A stretch of DNA of 64,000 nt from Nonomuraea montanisoli. Its GTDB lineage: Bacteria > Actinomycetota > Actinomycetes > Streptosporangiales > Streptosporangiaceae. The notes beneath the pieces are model-generated. The model was given only the letters and a program-made list of their open reading frames with translations. It did not search any database and was not told where the DNA came from. The DNA lies in NCBI RefSeq assembly GCF_013363975.1, contig NZ_JABWGN010000009.1:248001-312000 (forward strand). The letters run 5' to 3'. Below, one piece after another: positions 15,650 to 23,748 of this stretch. A program made the position numbers and the translations under genes. Numbering within the stretch: the stretch's first letter is position 1; the number at the start of each line of letters is the position of its first letter.

Positions 15650-15693
15650 CTCTGATTAGAGGGATGTCAAATTAGGATCAGATCTAATCAGAG
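15650..15693. promoter_or_regulatory. 11-bp inverted repeat between divergent genes
   Basis: CTCTGATTAGA and its exact reverse complement TCTAATCAGAG lie 22 bp apart in the gap between the flavoprotein (15573, minus) and the Cys-rich peptide (15762, plus). The site is suited to a dimeric repressor, probably an ArsR, controlling both directions. Its half-sites differ from the TCAATATTGA and TCGA boxes elsewhere in the island. Confidence 0.6.
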
Positions 15694-15761
15694 GGTGCAT
15701 CCATCTCGCCGACGCGACGTCTGCCTAGGTGAGTACGTCGTTTCGCAACGGAGGATCAGCC

Positions 15762-15911
15762 ATGTCTGCCACAGAGAACGCCCCCGAGGCCACCGCGGCC
15801 TGCTGCTCGGCCACCACCCTCACAACCTGCTGCGCACCGGAGGAGAAGGGCGACTGCTGCGGCGCCCAGAGCTCCGCGGAGGCCGCGCCCGACACCTGCG
15901 CCTGCCGGTGA
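15762..15911 (+). CDS. Cys-rich metalloid-binding-like peptide (49 aa)
   Basis: The ATG at 15762 follows GGAGG with good spacing. The 49-residue product has eight cysteines as three CC pairs (14-15, 23-24, 32-33) and a terminal C46-x-C48, in a Thr/Ala/Glu-rich, hydrophobic-poor chain. No signal peptide or membrane segment is present. The layout suggests a metallothionein-like arsenite (or other soft metal) binder or chaperone. It precedes the ECF sigma gene by 59 bp and is divergent from the Cys-capped flavoprotein. I know of no settled function. Confidence 0.7.
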   Translation: MSATENAPEATAACCSATTLTTCCAPEEKGDCCGAQSSAEAAPDTCACR

Positions 15912-15970
15912 CGCCAACGCTCCGGGCCGGCCGGCGCGGCCGGCCCGGGCCGCACGACAGGAGATCGTTC

Positions 15971-16549
15971 ATGGGCACCACATCGTCGGCCGGCGACACC
16001 GCGGCAGCCGTCACTCAGGTGCGCGCCCGGTTGGTCGCCTTCGTCGCCCGGCGAATCGACCGGCCCGACGACGCCGAGGACATCGTGCAGGAGGTCCTGC
16101 TGCGCATCAGCCGCAGCGCGGGGACGCTGCGTGACAGCGAACGCCTCGACGCGTGGGCCTACCGGATCGCCCGGAACGCGATCATCGACCATCAGCGGGC
16201 GGCCGTGCGCAGCGGTCGGGCGCTCACTCGGGCCGCGCTCGACCGCAGCCTGGACGGCGGTGATCCGGGCCCCGGGGAACTGGCGGCACTGGCCGGGTGT
16301 CTGGCGCCGATGCTGGCACGGCTGTCCGAGAGCGATCGCCGGGCGATCGAGTTGGTCGACTACGACAGGCTGACCCAGGCTGAAGCCGCCCGCCGGCTCG
16401 GCGTGTCACTGCCGGGGATGAAGTCGCGGATCCAGCGGGCTCGGTCGCGGTTGCGTTCGCTCCTGCTGGAGTGCTGCGAGGTTTCCGTGAACGCCGCCGG
16501 AACGGTGTCCGCCGTCCGTCCGGCGGGCCCGTGCCCGTGCGACGGCTGA
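15971..16549 (+). CDS. SigZ-like ECF RNA polymerase sigma factor with Cys-rich tail
   Basis: The 192-residue protein shows sigma region 2 (LVAFVARRIDRPDDAEDIVQ, RLDAWAYRIARNAIIDHQR) and region 4 (LSESDRRAIELVDYDRLTQA, EAARRLGVSLPGMKSRIQRA). After region 4 a tail with C-C (LLLECCEVSV) and a terminal CPCDG resembles SigZ-type sigmas. No anti-sigma gene lies beside it. The cysteine tail could sense metal or thiol stress directly. It probably drives promoters within the island, but no target is identifiable. It is convergent with the next arsR; a weak hairpin lies at 16550-16564. Confidence 0.85.
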   Translation: MGTTSSAGDTAAAVTQVRARLVAFVARRIDRPDDAEDIVQEVLLRISRSAGTLRDSERLDAWAYRIARNAIIDHQRAAVRSGRALTRAALDRSLDGGDPGPGELAALAGCLAPMLARLSESDRRAIELVDYDRLTQAEAARRLGVSLPGMKSRIQRARSRLRSLLLECCEVSVNAAGTVSAVRPAGPCPCDG

Positions 16550-16572
16550 CCGGCCGGAGGCCGGACTCGGGA

Positions 16573-16911
16573 TCAGCCGCAAGCATCCGCGGAGCAGTCG
16601 GTGGGCGGGCAGCATGCCTGCAAGGAGACCTGCAGGTCGCTCAACGCCTTTCCGATGCGAGCCGGGTCGGCCCGGTAGTGGACGGTCTTCCATTCCCGCC
16701 GTGAGGTCAGCAGTCCGCCGTCGCGCAAGGTCGCCAGATGGGTGGAGGTGGCCGACTGGGCGAGGCTCATGCGTTCGGCGACCTCGGTGACCGTCAGCTC
16801 GATCCCGCCGGCGAACAGCATCAGGATCTGCTGGCGGGTGTCGCTGGCCAGCGCCTTGAGCAACCCGCGCGCCGCCTCGGTCAGCTCGAACCCGTCCGTA
16901 CTCATGGTCAT
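16573..16911 (-). CDS. arsR: ArsR-family regulator with C-terminal cysteines
   Basis: The 112-residue regulator has LLKALASDTRQQILMLFAGG, VTEVAERMSLAQSATSTHLA and wing REWKTVHYRADPARI. Its C terminus carries C100-C101, C106 and C111 (ACCPPTDCSADACG), matching the ArsR type whose As(III) site is near the C terminus. It is divergent from the flavoprotein gene at 16970 with 58 bp between, where an ATCATAT/ATATGAT inverted repeat lies. It should control that gene and itself. Confidence 0.9.
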   Translation of the reverse strand: MTMSTDGFELTEAARGLLKALASDTRQQILMLFAGGIELTVTEVAERMSLAQSATSTHLATLRDGGLLTSRREWKTVHYRADPARIGKALSDLQVSLQACCPPTDCSADACG

Positions 16912-16928
16912 AGCATCACCTCGCTCAC

Positions 16929-16962
16929 ATCATATTGTCACTTCTGGATCTGAGGATATGAT
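16929..16962. promoter_or_regulatory. Operator-like inverted repeat ATCATAT-N20-ATATGAT
   Basis: Perfect 7-bp arms between the divergent arsR and flavoprotein genes. The right arm covers an upstream in-frame ATG (16958) of the flavoprotein, which favours the ATG at 16970 as the start or a leaderless transcript from either. Confidence 0.5.
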
Positions 16963-16969
16963 CCTCGCC

Positions 16970-18058
16970 ATGACGACCACAGACGTGTTCGATGTCGCTG
17001 TCATCGGCGGCGGCCAGTCCGGCCTGGCCGCCGCCCGCGCCGCGCTGAATGCCGGGCTCAACCCCGTCATCCTGGAAGCGGGCGAGCAGGCCACCGGCTC
17101 ATGGCCGCACTATTACGACAGCCTCACCCTGTTCTCCCCGGCCCGCTACAGCTCACTGCCCGGCATGGCCTTCCCGGGCGACCCTGACCGCTATCCACAC
17201 CGCGACGAGGTCGTGGCGTACCTGACGCGCTATGCCCGCGACCTCGCCCGCCTGGGCGTGCAGATCCGCACCGGCGCCCGCGTGACCGACGTACAGGCCG
17301 ACCACGCAGGTTTCGCGATACGGCTCGCCGACGACACCGCGTTGCGCGCGCCAGGCGTGATCGCCGCCACCGGCTCGTTCGCCAACCCCCGCATGCCCCA
17401 CTTGGAGGGTCGGGAGGGCTTCGCCGGGGAGATCCTGCACGCCGCCGGCTACAAGAACCCGGTGCCGTACGCAGGCAAGCGGATCGTCGTGGTCGGCGCC
17501 GGCAACTCCGCCGTTCAGATCGCCTACGAACTCGCCGGGACGGCCACGGTGACGCTGGCCACCCGCGAGCCGGTCCGCTTCCTCGAACAGCGCCCCCTGG
17601 GCAAGGACGTGCACTTCTGGTTCAAGGTCACCGGCTTCGACCGCCTGCCTGCCCGCCTGGTCACCACCCCGCCCACCGGACCCGTCCTGGACGAAGGCAT
17701 CTACCGCCAGGCGCTGCGTGAGGGACGCGTCGACCGGCGCCCGATGTTCACGCGCTTTGACGGCGAGGATGTCGTGTGGGCCGACGGCAATCGCGAGCAC
17801 GTCGATGTCGTGCTGCTGGCGACCGGTTACAGGCCTCACCTGGACTACCTGAACGGGGTCGATGTTCTGAACGAGCGCGGTTACCCGCACCATGACCGCG
17901 GCCTTTCCGCCACGCACCCCGGACTCGGCTTCCTCGGCCTGGAGTGGCTGCGCAATCCGGCCTCCAACAGCCTGCGCGGAGTGGGCCGGGACGCCCATCA
18001 CCTGATCGGCAAGCTCAAGAGCCGCCTGGTCTCGCGCCGCGTCCGAGCGGGCGTGTAG
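16970..18058 (+). CDS. ArsO-like NAD(P)/FAD-binding flavoprotein
   Basis: The 362-residue protein has VAVIGGGQSGLAAARAALNA (FAD), DSLTLFSPARYSSLPGMAF, KRIVVVGAGNSAVQIAYELA (NADPH) and VDVVLLATGYRPHLDYLNG. The motif order matches the ArsO at 11564, but the two are clearly diverged (for example VRFLEQRPLGKDVHFWFKV here). It is probably a second flavin monooxygenase acting on arsenicals or thiols under the adjacent ArsR. An ATG at 16958 would add four residues. Confidence 0.87.
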   Translation: MTTTDVFDVAVIGGGQSGLAAARAALNAGLNPVILEAGEQATGSWPHYYDSLTLFSPARYSSLPGMAFPGDPDRYPHRDEVVAYLTRYARDLARLGVQIRTGARVTDVQADHAGFAIRLADDTALRAPGVIAATGSFANPRMPHLEGREGFAGEILHAAGYKNPVPYAGKRIVVVGAGNSAVQIAYELAGTATVTLATREPVRFLEQRPLGKDVHFWFKVTGFDRLPARLVTTPPTGPVLDEGIYRQALREGRVDRRPMFTRFDGEDVVWADGNREHVDVVLLATGYRPHLDYLNGVDVLNERGYPHHDRGLSATHPGLGFLGLEWLRNPASNSLRGVGRDAHHLIGKLKSRLVSRRVRAGV

Positions 18059-18199
18059 CAGTGCCCGGCGGACTCCGAACCGGCTCGCGAAACACGGCCT
18101 GTCCGTGCCGTAGCCCGGCGACTGGAGGGCGCCGATGGGGTTGCTGATCCGGTGCTGGACCATCCGGAGAGGTGACGGGGATGTCCGGCCTGGCCGGCG

Positions 18200-19087
18200 T
18201 CAGCCTGGTGGTAGCGGATGATCCACGATCTCCGTGTAGACCTCGAAGTAGCACTTGTAGGAGGCGCCGCCGTCGGTGATGAGAGGCGTCTCGTGGGTGA
18301 ACGAGATCGCGCCGAAATTATGCGGTGGAAGGGGGGTTTCTGCGAGCTGGTTCAGCTCTACGAATTTGAAGTCGAGTGTCTGGAAACCGATTACATCGTC
18401 GCCCAGTCCGAGCAGTGCGGTGATCCCGGCCGACATCGGCACGGTGAGCATGGAAATCCACTCCTCTGGCAGGCTGAATGGCCCGCCGACCGCGGCAATA
18501 GCAGCCTCGACGGTGGTGATCCCTTTCTCGACCGCAGTCTTGATATTGTTTTTGACTTCTTCTTCATCTCCAGAGTCATGCTCCATGAGATAACAGGCGA
18601 CAGCCACATCCGTAGGAGGCTCTCGGTGCCATACGTCTATGACATCGGCCTGCTGGGTGCCGGAGGAGAAATTTTCATATGATCCGCTCATGGGGATCTT
18701 GATGACCTGTGCCCGTTCGCGCTTGTGTGGCGCATACACCGCACAGACCACGTAAGGTTCATCAGCGCCGGGGCCAGCCGACGTTCCGAAACAGTGTATG
18801 CCCTTGAAGCGGATGGTGCTCACGCGGGTCTGAGTTACCTTGAGCTCCTGGGCTATGATCGCAATTTCGCCGCCTTGAAAGAATTGCTTGATCCCGCCGT
18901 TTACCGATTGGACCTCGCTGGTCGGCAACCCCAGCGGGCCCAACCGGCCACCGTTATGCTGCCAGGCTCGGTTGATCACCGCGTGGGAGAGCACGTTCCG
19001 CAAGGAAAACGGCGCGCTCACGTCAAGGCTTGCGGCGAGCTGGCGTGCGCTGAGATTGGATCCCGCCGCACTGCGATAACTCACCAT
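18200..19087 (-). CDS. LGFP-repeat protein with uncharacterised C-terminal domain
   Basis: Residues about 35-80 read INRAWQHNGGRLGPLGLP then GGIKQFFQGGEIAIIAQ, an LGFP-type repeat found in actinobacterial envelope-associated proteins. The remaining 200 residues form an unrecognised domain (STIRFKGIHCFGTSAGP, VVCAVYAPHKRERAQVIKIP, TPLITDGGASYKCYFEVYTE). No signal peptide is evident. Base composition is visibly less GC-rich than the flanking genes, which suggests transfer. It is followed at 19209 to 20183, in the transcription-upstream direction, by a tail-fibre-like gene on the same strand. Confidence 0.6.
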   Translation of the reverse strand: MVSYRSAAGSNLSARQLAASLDVSAPFSLRNVLSHAVINRAWQHNGGRLGPLGLPTSEVQSVNGGIKQFFQGGEIAIIAQELKVTQTRVSTIRFKGIHCFGTSAGPGADEPYVVCAVYAPHKRERAQVIKIPMSGSYENFSSGTQQADVIDVWHREPPTDVAVACYLMEHDSGDEEEVKNNIKTAVEKGITTVEAAIAAVGGPFSLPEEWISMLTVPMSAGITALLGLGDDVIGFQTLDFKFVELNQLAETPLPPHNFGAISFTHETPLITDGGASYKCYFEVYTEIVDHPLPPG

Positions 19088-19208
19088 GACATCTCCTTAT
19101 TGAAGTGCGACCAAGACAGGAATCAGGTCGCGTCCGAAGCGCAGGCCGGCCAGGGCCGTGCCGATCACAGCGCCATAAGTCGTTGTATCTCGTGACGGCA
19201 TGCCACGG

Positions 19209-20183
19209 CTATTGCAGCGTGACGAGTATGGGTACTAGTCCCTGACCGGCCGGCAGCGGTCCTAGTGCTTTTCCGATGATCGCCCCGTGTGCTCGTGATC
19301 GGTCGAGCGCCTTCATCGCATGGCCGGGCGTAGATGACGTGGTGAGCAGATCGCCGACGGCGACGGCGTGAAGAGCCGCATCCACTTTGCAGTAGGCTTT
19401 GCCCATGAGAGCCAATGCCAGCCGATTGGACCCGGTGTCGCGGCGATCAGCTATAACGGCCGGCTTGTACTCGCCGGCACCAGAGACGACGCCTGCTACC
19501 CGGTGATCGTATGCGCTGTCACTGACGCGAACGGCGCCGGTCTCGTCGAGCACCATGACGGTTCCTGGATCCGACGTCTCTGGGGTGAGCACGTCGAACT
19601 CCTCGGCGAAGTCGGCCCCCGCCAGGGTGATGTCGCCGTTGACCATCATATTGTCATGGACGGCCTGAGAAGTATGCAGAGAGCCGTCGTTGCGAAGGCT
19701 CATGACGAGTTCCCAGACATTGGCGTCTTGCCTATAGAACTCTAGGTTTCCGGGGCCGTCGGCGCCGACGTGCACGATCCACTGTGCATTCCCTGTCTGC
19801 GGTCCTCCAGCAAATTTGATCGTAGGTTTGTCTCCGGCTATCCGGAGAGCGCCTTCCTTCCCGGTCCAGTCGCCAACAATATCGACTTTTGCTGCGGGAT
19901 TCGTGGTCCCCGCACCGATCCGCCCGGCCGGACTCAGGCACATGGCGAGTTCCCAACTTGTTGGGGCGGCACCTCGCCTATAGAACCCTAGGTTTCCAGG
20001 GCCGTCGCCGCCGACGTGAACAATCCATTGTTCGTTTCCCGCTGCTGATCCCCCGGCGAGCTTCAGTGTGGGCTTGTCCCCTGTCAGCTTTGCCGCCCCC
20101 TCCGTTCCATTCCAATCGCCCACCACCTCCATCTTTGCAGTTGGGTTGTTTGTTCCTACGCCGATTTGATCGAAGGTCGCCAC
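19209..20183 (-). CDS. Tail-fibre-like protein with two tandem repeats
   Basis: The 324-residue protein starts with two ~85-residue repeats, each GVGTNNPTAKMEVVGDWNG-like then GDKPTLKLAGG, QWIVHVGGDGPGNLGFYRR. The second copy reads GAGTTNPAAKVDIVGDWTG and QWIVHVGADGPGNLEFYRQ. After SLHTSQAVHDNMMVNGDITL comes a conserved ~120-residue C-terminal domain (ADFAEEFDVLTPE, AYDHRVAGVVSGAGEYKPAV, ALMGKAYCKVDAALHAVAVG, IIGKALGPLPAGQGLVPILV). That layout is seen in phage tail-fibre or surface display proteins. Lower GC than neighbours and pairing with an LGFP gene hint at a transferred surface module. Function unknown. Confidence 0.6.
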   Translation of the reverse strand: MATFDQIGVGTNNPTAKMEVVGDWNGTEGAAKLTGDKPTLKLAGGSAAGNEQWIVHVGGDGPGNLGFYRRGAAPTSWELAMCLSPAGRIGAGTTNPAAKVDIVGDWTGKEGALRIAGDKPTIKFAGGPQTGNAQWIVHVGADGPGNLEFYRQDANVWELVMSLRNDGSLHTSQAVHDNMMVNGDITLAGADFAEEFDVLTPETSDPGTVMVLDETGAVRVSDSAYDHRVAGVVSGAGEYKPAVIADRRDTGSNRLALALMGKAYCKVDAALHAVAVGDLLTTSSTPGHAMKALDRSRAHGAIIGKALGPLPAGQGLVPILVTLQ

Positions 20184-20754
20184 GTGACCTCTCCTTCGGT
20201 TGCTGAAAATATCTTCGTACGAGCCTAATCCTGACGCTCGCGTCTTTTAAATTCCCACGGTGATGGGCCTGACTCGGGAGCGACAGTAATCTTTTCACAG
20301 CCTCGGGTTGAGCGACGACCAACCTGTTCGAATAGGTCAGTAGATGCACGACTAGAACGGCAGCCGCCAATTCCTGCCTGACCAGGTATTTGCTCTGTTT
20401 AGGGCGCGTGCGGCGGTGGATCCAGCGGCAGCGCGCCACGAGAGCCGGCGCCGCCGATGAGAAGCAGCGGCAGGTGGGGTACCGGCTTGCCGACAACGGC
20501 CTGGGGTTGACGTAGATCGGCAGCGGGCTGCGCGAATGCGCCATCAAACCGCGCAGCCGGATGAGAGAACAGGAAAAGCAGGCCGCCCGGGCGCGTCTAG
20601 ACGGGGCTGCTCCGCGGACCGGCGAGCAGCTCGCCGCGCCGATCCTGCGGATCGACAGCGGCCAAGACTGGAAGGGGCGCCACCCGAATACGGCAGAACG
20701 GCCCGCGAGTCGTACCGCTGGCTCTAGGACCTGTTTTGTGCCGGCCAACCCAGG
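20184..20754. other. No supported gene
   Basis: The first 250 bp are relatively AT-rich and hold the promoter side of the tail-fibre-like gene. The remainder has only frames without recognisable domains. A short echo of the repeat in the neighbouring gene is seen in antisense readings. The right part leads into a transposase fragment and may be debris of the same insertion. Confidence 0.45.
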
Positions 20755-21212
20755 ACGAGGTGGCCCCTGGCAGACGATCTATCAGCGGTTCCGTCGCTGG
20801 TCAGCGGATGGGGCGTGGCAGCGGCCGCTGGAACACCACCAGGCTCACCACGATGCGGCAGGAACGGTGGACTGGTCGGCCGTCTGCGTCGACTCGACCA
20901 TCGTGCGGGCCCACCAGCACGCCGCGGGCGCCGCAAAGAGGGAGCCCGGCAAGGACGAACCACTCTCTGGGGGATCAAGGCGGACAGGTGCTCGGGCGCT
21001 CGCGCGGCGGACTGACCACCAAAGTCCACCTGGCCACCGACGGGCGGGGCCTGCCGCTGGCGCTCGTTCTCACCGGCGCCAACATCAACGACTGCACCCA
21101 GTTCACCCGTGTGATGGCAGCCGTTCGCGTCCCTCGGCTCGGCCCGCGCCGCCCCCGCGCCCGACCGCGGCACGTCATCGCTGACAAGGGCTACAGCTCC
21201 CGTGCGTCGTCG
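20755..21212 (+). mobile_element. IS5-type transposase fragment, truncated at both ends
   Basis: One frame reads WQTIYQRFRRWSADGAW, TVDWSAVCVDSTIVRAHQH (with the first catalytic D) and the next frame reads GRSRGGLTTKVHLATDGRG, LPLALVLTGANINDCTQFTR and RPRHVIADKGYSSRA. Two overlapping frames are normal for this IS group. The N-terminal helix-turn-helix part and the last third, with the final catalytic residue, are missing. Its right end merges into the 3' end of kdpD. No terminal inverted repeats are seen. Confidence 0.75.
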
Positions 21213-23748
21213 CGCGGGACGAGATGGGCATGCTGACGATCATGGTGAGGCCACCCCCTGGTGTCTCTTCGAGTGTGAGGGCGCCGCCCATCGCCTCGGT
21301 CAGCCCTCGCGACAGCGCGAGGCCGAGGCCGACACCCGTGTGGTTGTCACGATCCCCGAGCCGCTGGAACGGCACGAACACCCTCTCGACCGCCTCGGCG
21401 GGGATGCCCGGACCGCGGTCGATCACGCGTACCTCGACATGGGCGCCCAGCCGGCTCGCGGTCAGGAGCACCTTCTCGCCCGGAGGGCTGTAGCGGACGG
21501 CGTTGGTCATCAGGTTGACCAGCACCCGTTCGAGCAGCGCCGGGTCCGCCACGATCTCGGGAAGCTCGGTGGAGATGTCGTCCTGCACCTGATCACGCAG
21601 CGGTCCGAGGTCGTCTATGGCCCGGGGGACGACCTCGTCGAGCCCCATCGCCTGCAGGGACAGCCCGAGCGCCCCCGCTTGCAGGCGGCTCATGTCGAGC
21701 AGGTTGTCCACCAGCCGGCCCAGCCTGACGAGGGATTCGTCCGCGGTGGCGAGCAGCTCGTCGTGGTCCTCGGCGGACCAGGCGACGTCGCTGCTGCGCA
21801 GGCTCTCCACGGCGGCCTTGGCGGCGGCGAGCGGCGTGCGCAGGTCATGGCTGACGGCGGCCAGCAACGCGGTGCGCATCTTGTCCGCCTCGGCCAGCGG
21901 CTTGGTTTGCTCGGCCTCCTCCTGGAGGCGTTCCTGGCGCAGCGCGACCGCGGCCTCGGCGGCGAACGCCTCCAGCACCCGCCGGTCACTGGCGTCGAGC
22001 AGCCGCCCGCGGGCCGCCAGCACCAGTCGTTCGTCGATCACCACGTCGGTGTCGGCCGCACCCGGATGGGTGCACGGTGTCCCACCGGACGAAGCGAGGA
22101 TCCGCCACGCCTCGGGTTCCGCCCGGTCGTCAGGGCTCGGCTCGCCGACCCGTTCGAGCAGCGTGACGGAGGCCAGTCCGAAGGTCTCGCGCAGCCGTCC
22201 GAGCAGTGACGGCAGCGCGGCCTCGCCGCGCAGCACGTGCCCGGCCAGTGTGGAGAGCACCTCGGCGTCGGCTCTGGCCTGCGCCGCCTCCCGGGTACGG
22301 CGGGCCGCCAGATCCACGATCGTGCTGACCGCGGCCGCGACCAGGACGAAGACGACGAGCGCGAGGAGGTTCTCCGGGTCGGCGATGGTCAGCTGCCCGA
22401 TCGGGGGCGTGAAGAACCAGTTGAGCAGCAGCGAGCCGCCCACGGCCGCGGTGAAGGCCGGCCAGGTCCCTCCGACGAGCGCGACGCCGACGACCAGGCA
22501 CAGGAACAGCAGGATCTCGCTGGGCAGCGACAGCACGTCCCTGAAGGGGGACAGCGCGGCGGTCATCAGCGGCATGCCCAGCACCGCGACCGCCCACCCG
22601 ATCAGCCTCCGTCTGCGCGTGAGCGCGGCCCGGGAGCGTTCGGGACGCGTGCGCCCCTGCCTGGCCTCCGCATGAGTGATCATGTGGACGTCGATGGGGC
22701 CGGACAGGGCCGTGGTCTCCACCCCCACGCCGCGAGAAAGGATCTGGGCGAACCGGCCGCGCCGGGACGCCCCGAGCACGAGCTGGGTGGCGTTGACGCC
22801 CCGGGCGAAGTCGAGCAGGGCGCGGGGAACGTCGTCGCCGACCACCTGGTGATAGGTGCCGCCCATGCTCTCGACCAGCGTGCGCTGACGGGCCAGGATG
22901 GCCGGGTCGCCCCCGGTCAGGCCGTCGGAGCGGGTCACGTGGACGGCCAGCAGGTCGGCGCCCTTGGACCGGTCGGCGATCCGGGCCGCCCGCCGGACCA
23001 GGGTGTCGCCCTCAGGGCCGCCGGTCAGGGCCACGACGACGCGCTCGCGCGCTTCCCAGGTGCCCTCGATGCCGTGGGCGGCGCGGTAGCGGTCGAGCTG
23101 CTCGTCGACCTTGCCCGCCACCCACAGCAGCGCGAGCTCCCGCAGCGCCGTCAGGTTGCCGACCCGGAAGTAGTTCGACAGCGCCGCGTTCACCTTCTCG
23201 GGCGCGTACACGTTGCCGTGGGCCATCCGTCTGCGCAACGCCTCGGGTGACATGTCGACCAGCTCGATCTGGTCGGCGCGGCGCACCACCTCGTCGGGCA
23301 CGGTCTCCCGCTGCGGTACGCCGGTGATCTGCTCGACGACGTCGTTGACGGACTCCAGGTGCTGGATGTTGACCGTGGTGACCACGTCGATGCCGGCGTC
23401 GAGGATCTCCTCGATGTCCTGCCAGCGCTTGGCGTTGCGCGAGCCGGGCACGTTGGTGTGGGCCAGCTCGTCGATCAGTGCCGTCTTCGGCGCCCGCGCG
23501 ATGACGGCGTCCACGTCGAGCTCGGTGAACGTGGCACCCCGGTGGACCAGCGTCCTGCGGGGGACGATCTCCATGCCGTCCAGGAGCTCGGCGGTGCGGG
23601 CGCGGCCGTGGGTCTCGACGAGACCCACGACCACGTCCCTGCCACGTTCACGCGCTCTGCGGCCCTCCCCGAGCATGGCGTAGGTCTTGCCGACCCCGGG
23701 TGCGGCGCCGAGGTAGACCCGCAGTCGCCCACGTGGCATCCGGATCAC
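21175..23748 (-). CDS. kdpD: Osmosensitive K+ channel histidine kinase KdpD, 3' end replaced by IS sequence
   Basis: The 857-residue sensor has the KdpD N-terminal domain with Walker A (GAAPGVGKT, residues 14-22) and TALIDELAHTNVPGSRNAKR, a universal-stress-like domain (about 230-365), four membrane helices (about 395-500), a GAF-like region and kinase motifs: H-box SHDLRTPLAAAK, N-box NLMTNAVRYSPPG, G boxes VIDRGPGIP and GVGLGLALSRG. The last ~10 residues (THGSCSPCQR) are translated from the IS5 fragment, so the native end is lost but the catalytic domain is complete. It overlaps kdpC by four bases. No kdpE response regulator follows in the window. Confidence 0.93.
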   Translation of the reverse strand: MIRMPRGRLRVYLGAAPGVGKTYAMLGEGRRARERGRDVVVGLVETHGRARTAELLDGMEIVPRRTLVHRGATFTELDVDAVIARAPKTALIDELAHTNVPGSRNAKRWQDIEEILDAGIDVVTTVNIQHLESVNDVVEQITGVPQRETVPDEVVRRADQIELVDMSPEALRRRMAHGNVYAPEKVNAALSNYFRVGNLTALRELALLWVAGKVDEQLDRYRAAHGIEGTWEARERVVVALTGGPEGDTLVRRAARIADRSKGADLLAVHVTRSDGLTGGDPAILARQRTLVESMGGTYHQVVGDDVPRALLDFARGVNATQLVLGASRRGRFAQILSRGVGVETTALSGPIDVHMITHAEARQGRTRPERSRAALTRRRRLIGWAVAVLGMPLMTAALSPFRDVLSLPSEILLFLCLVVGVALVGGTWPAFTAAVGGSLLLNWFFTPPIGQLTIADPENLLALVVFVLVAAAVSTIVDLAARRTREAAQARADAEVLSTLAGHVLRGEAALPSLLGRLRETFGLASVTLLERVGEPSPDDRAEPEAWRILASSGGTPCTHPGAADTDVVIDERLVLAARGRLLDASDRRVLEAFAAEAAVALRQERLQEEAEQTKPLAEADKMRTALLAAVSHDLRTPLAAAKAAVESLRSSDVAWSAEDHDELLATADESLVRLGRLVDNLLDMSRLQAGALGLSLQAMGLDEVVPRAIDDLGPLRDQVQDDISTELPEIVADPALLERVLVNLMTNAVRYSPPGEKVLLTASRLGAHVEVRVIDRGPGIPAEAVERVFVPFQRLGDRDNHTGVGLGLALSRGLTEAMGGALTLEETPGGGLTMIVSMPISSRATTHGSCSPCQR

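Noticed and set aside
19200..20200. CRISPR-like or simple DNA repeat
   Set aside because: The repeated segments are two ~85-codon protein repeats within one gene, without spacers.
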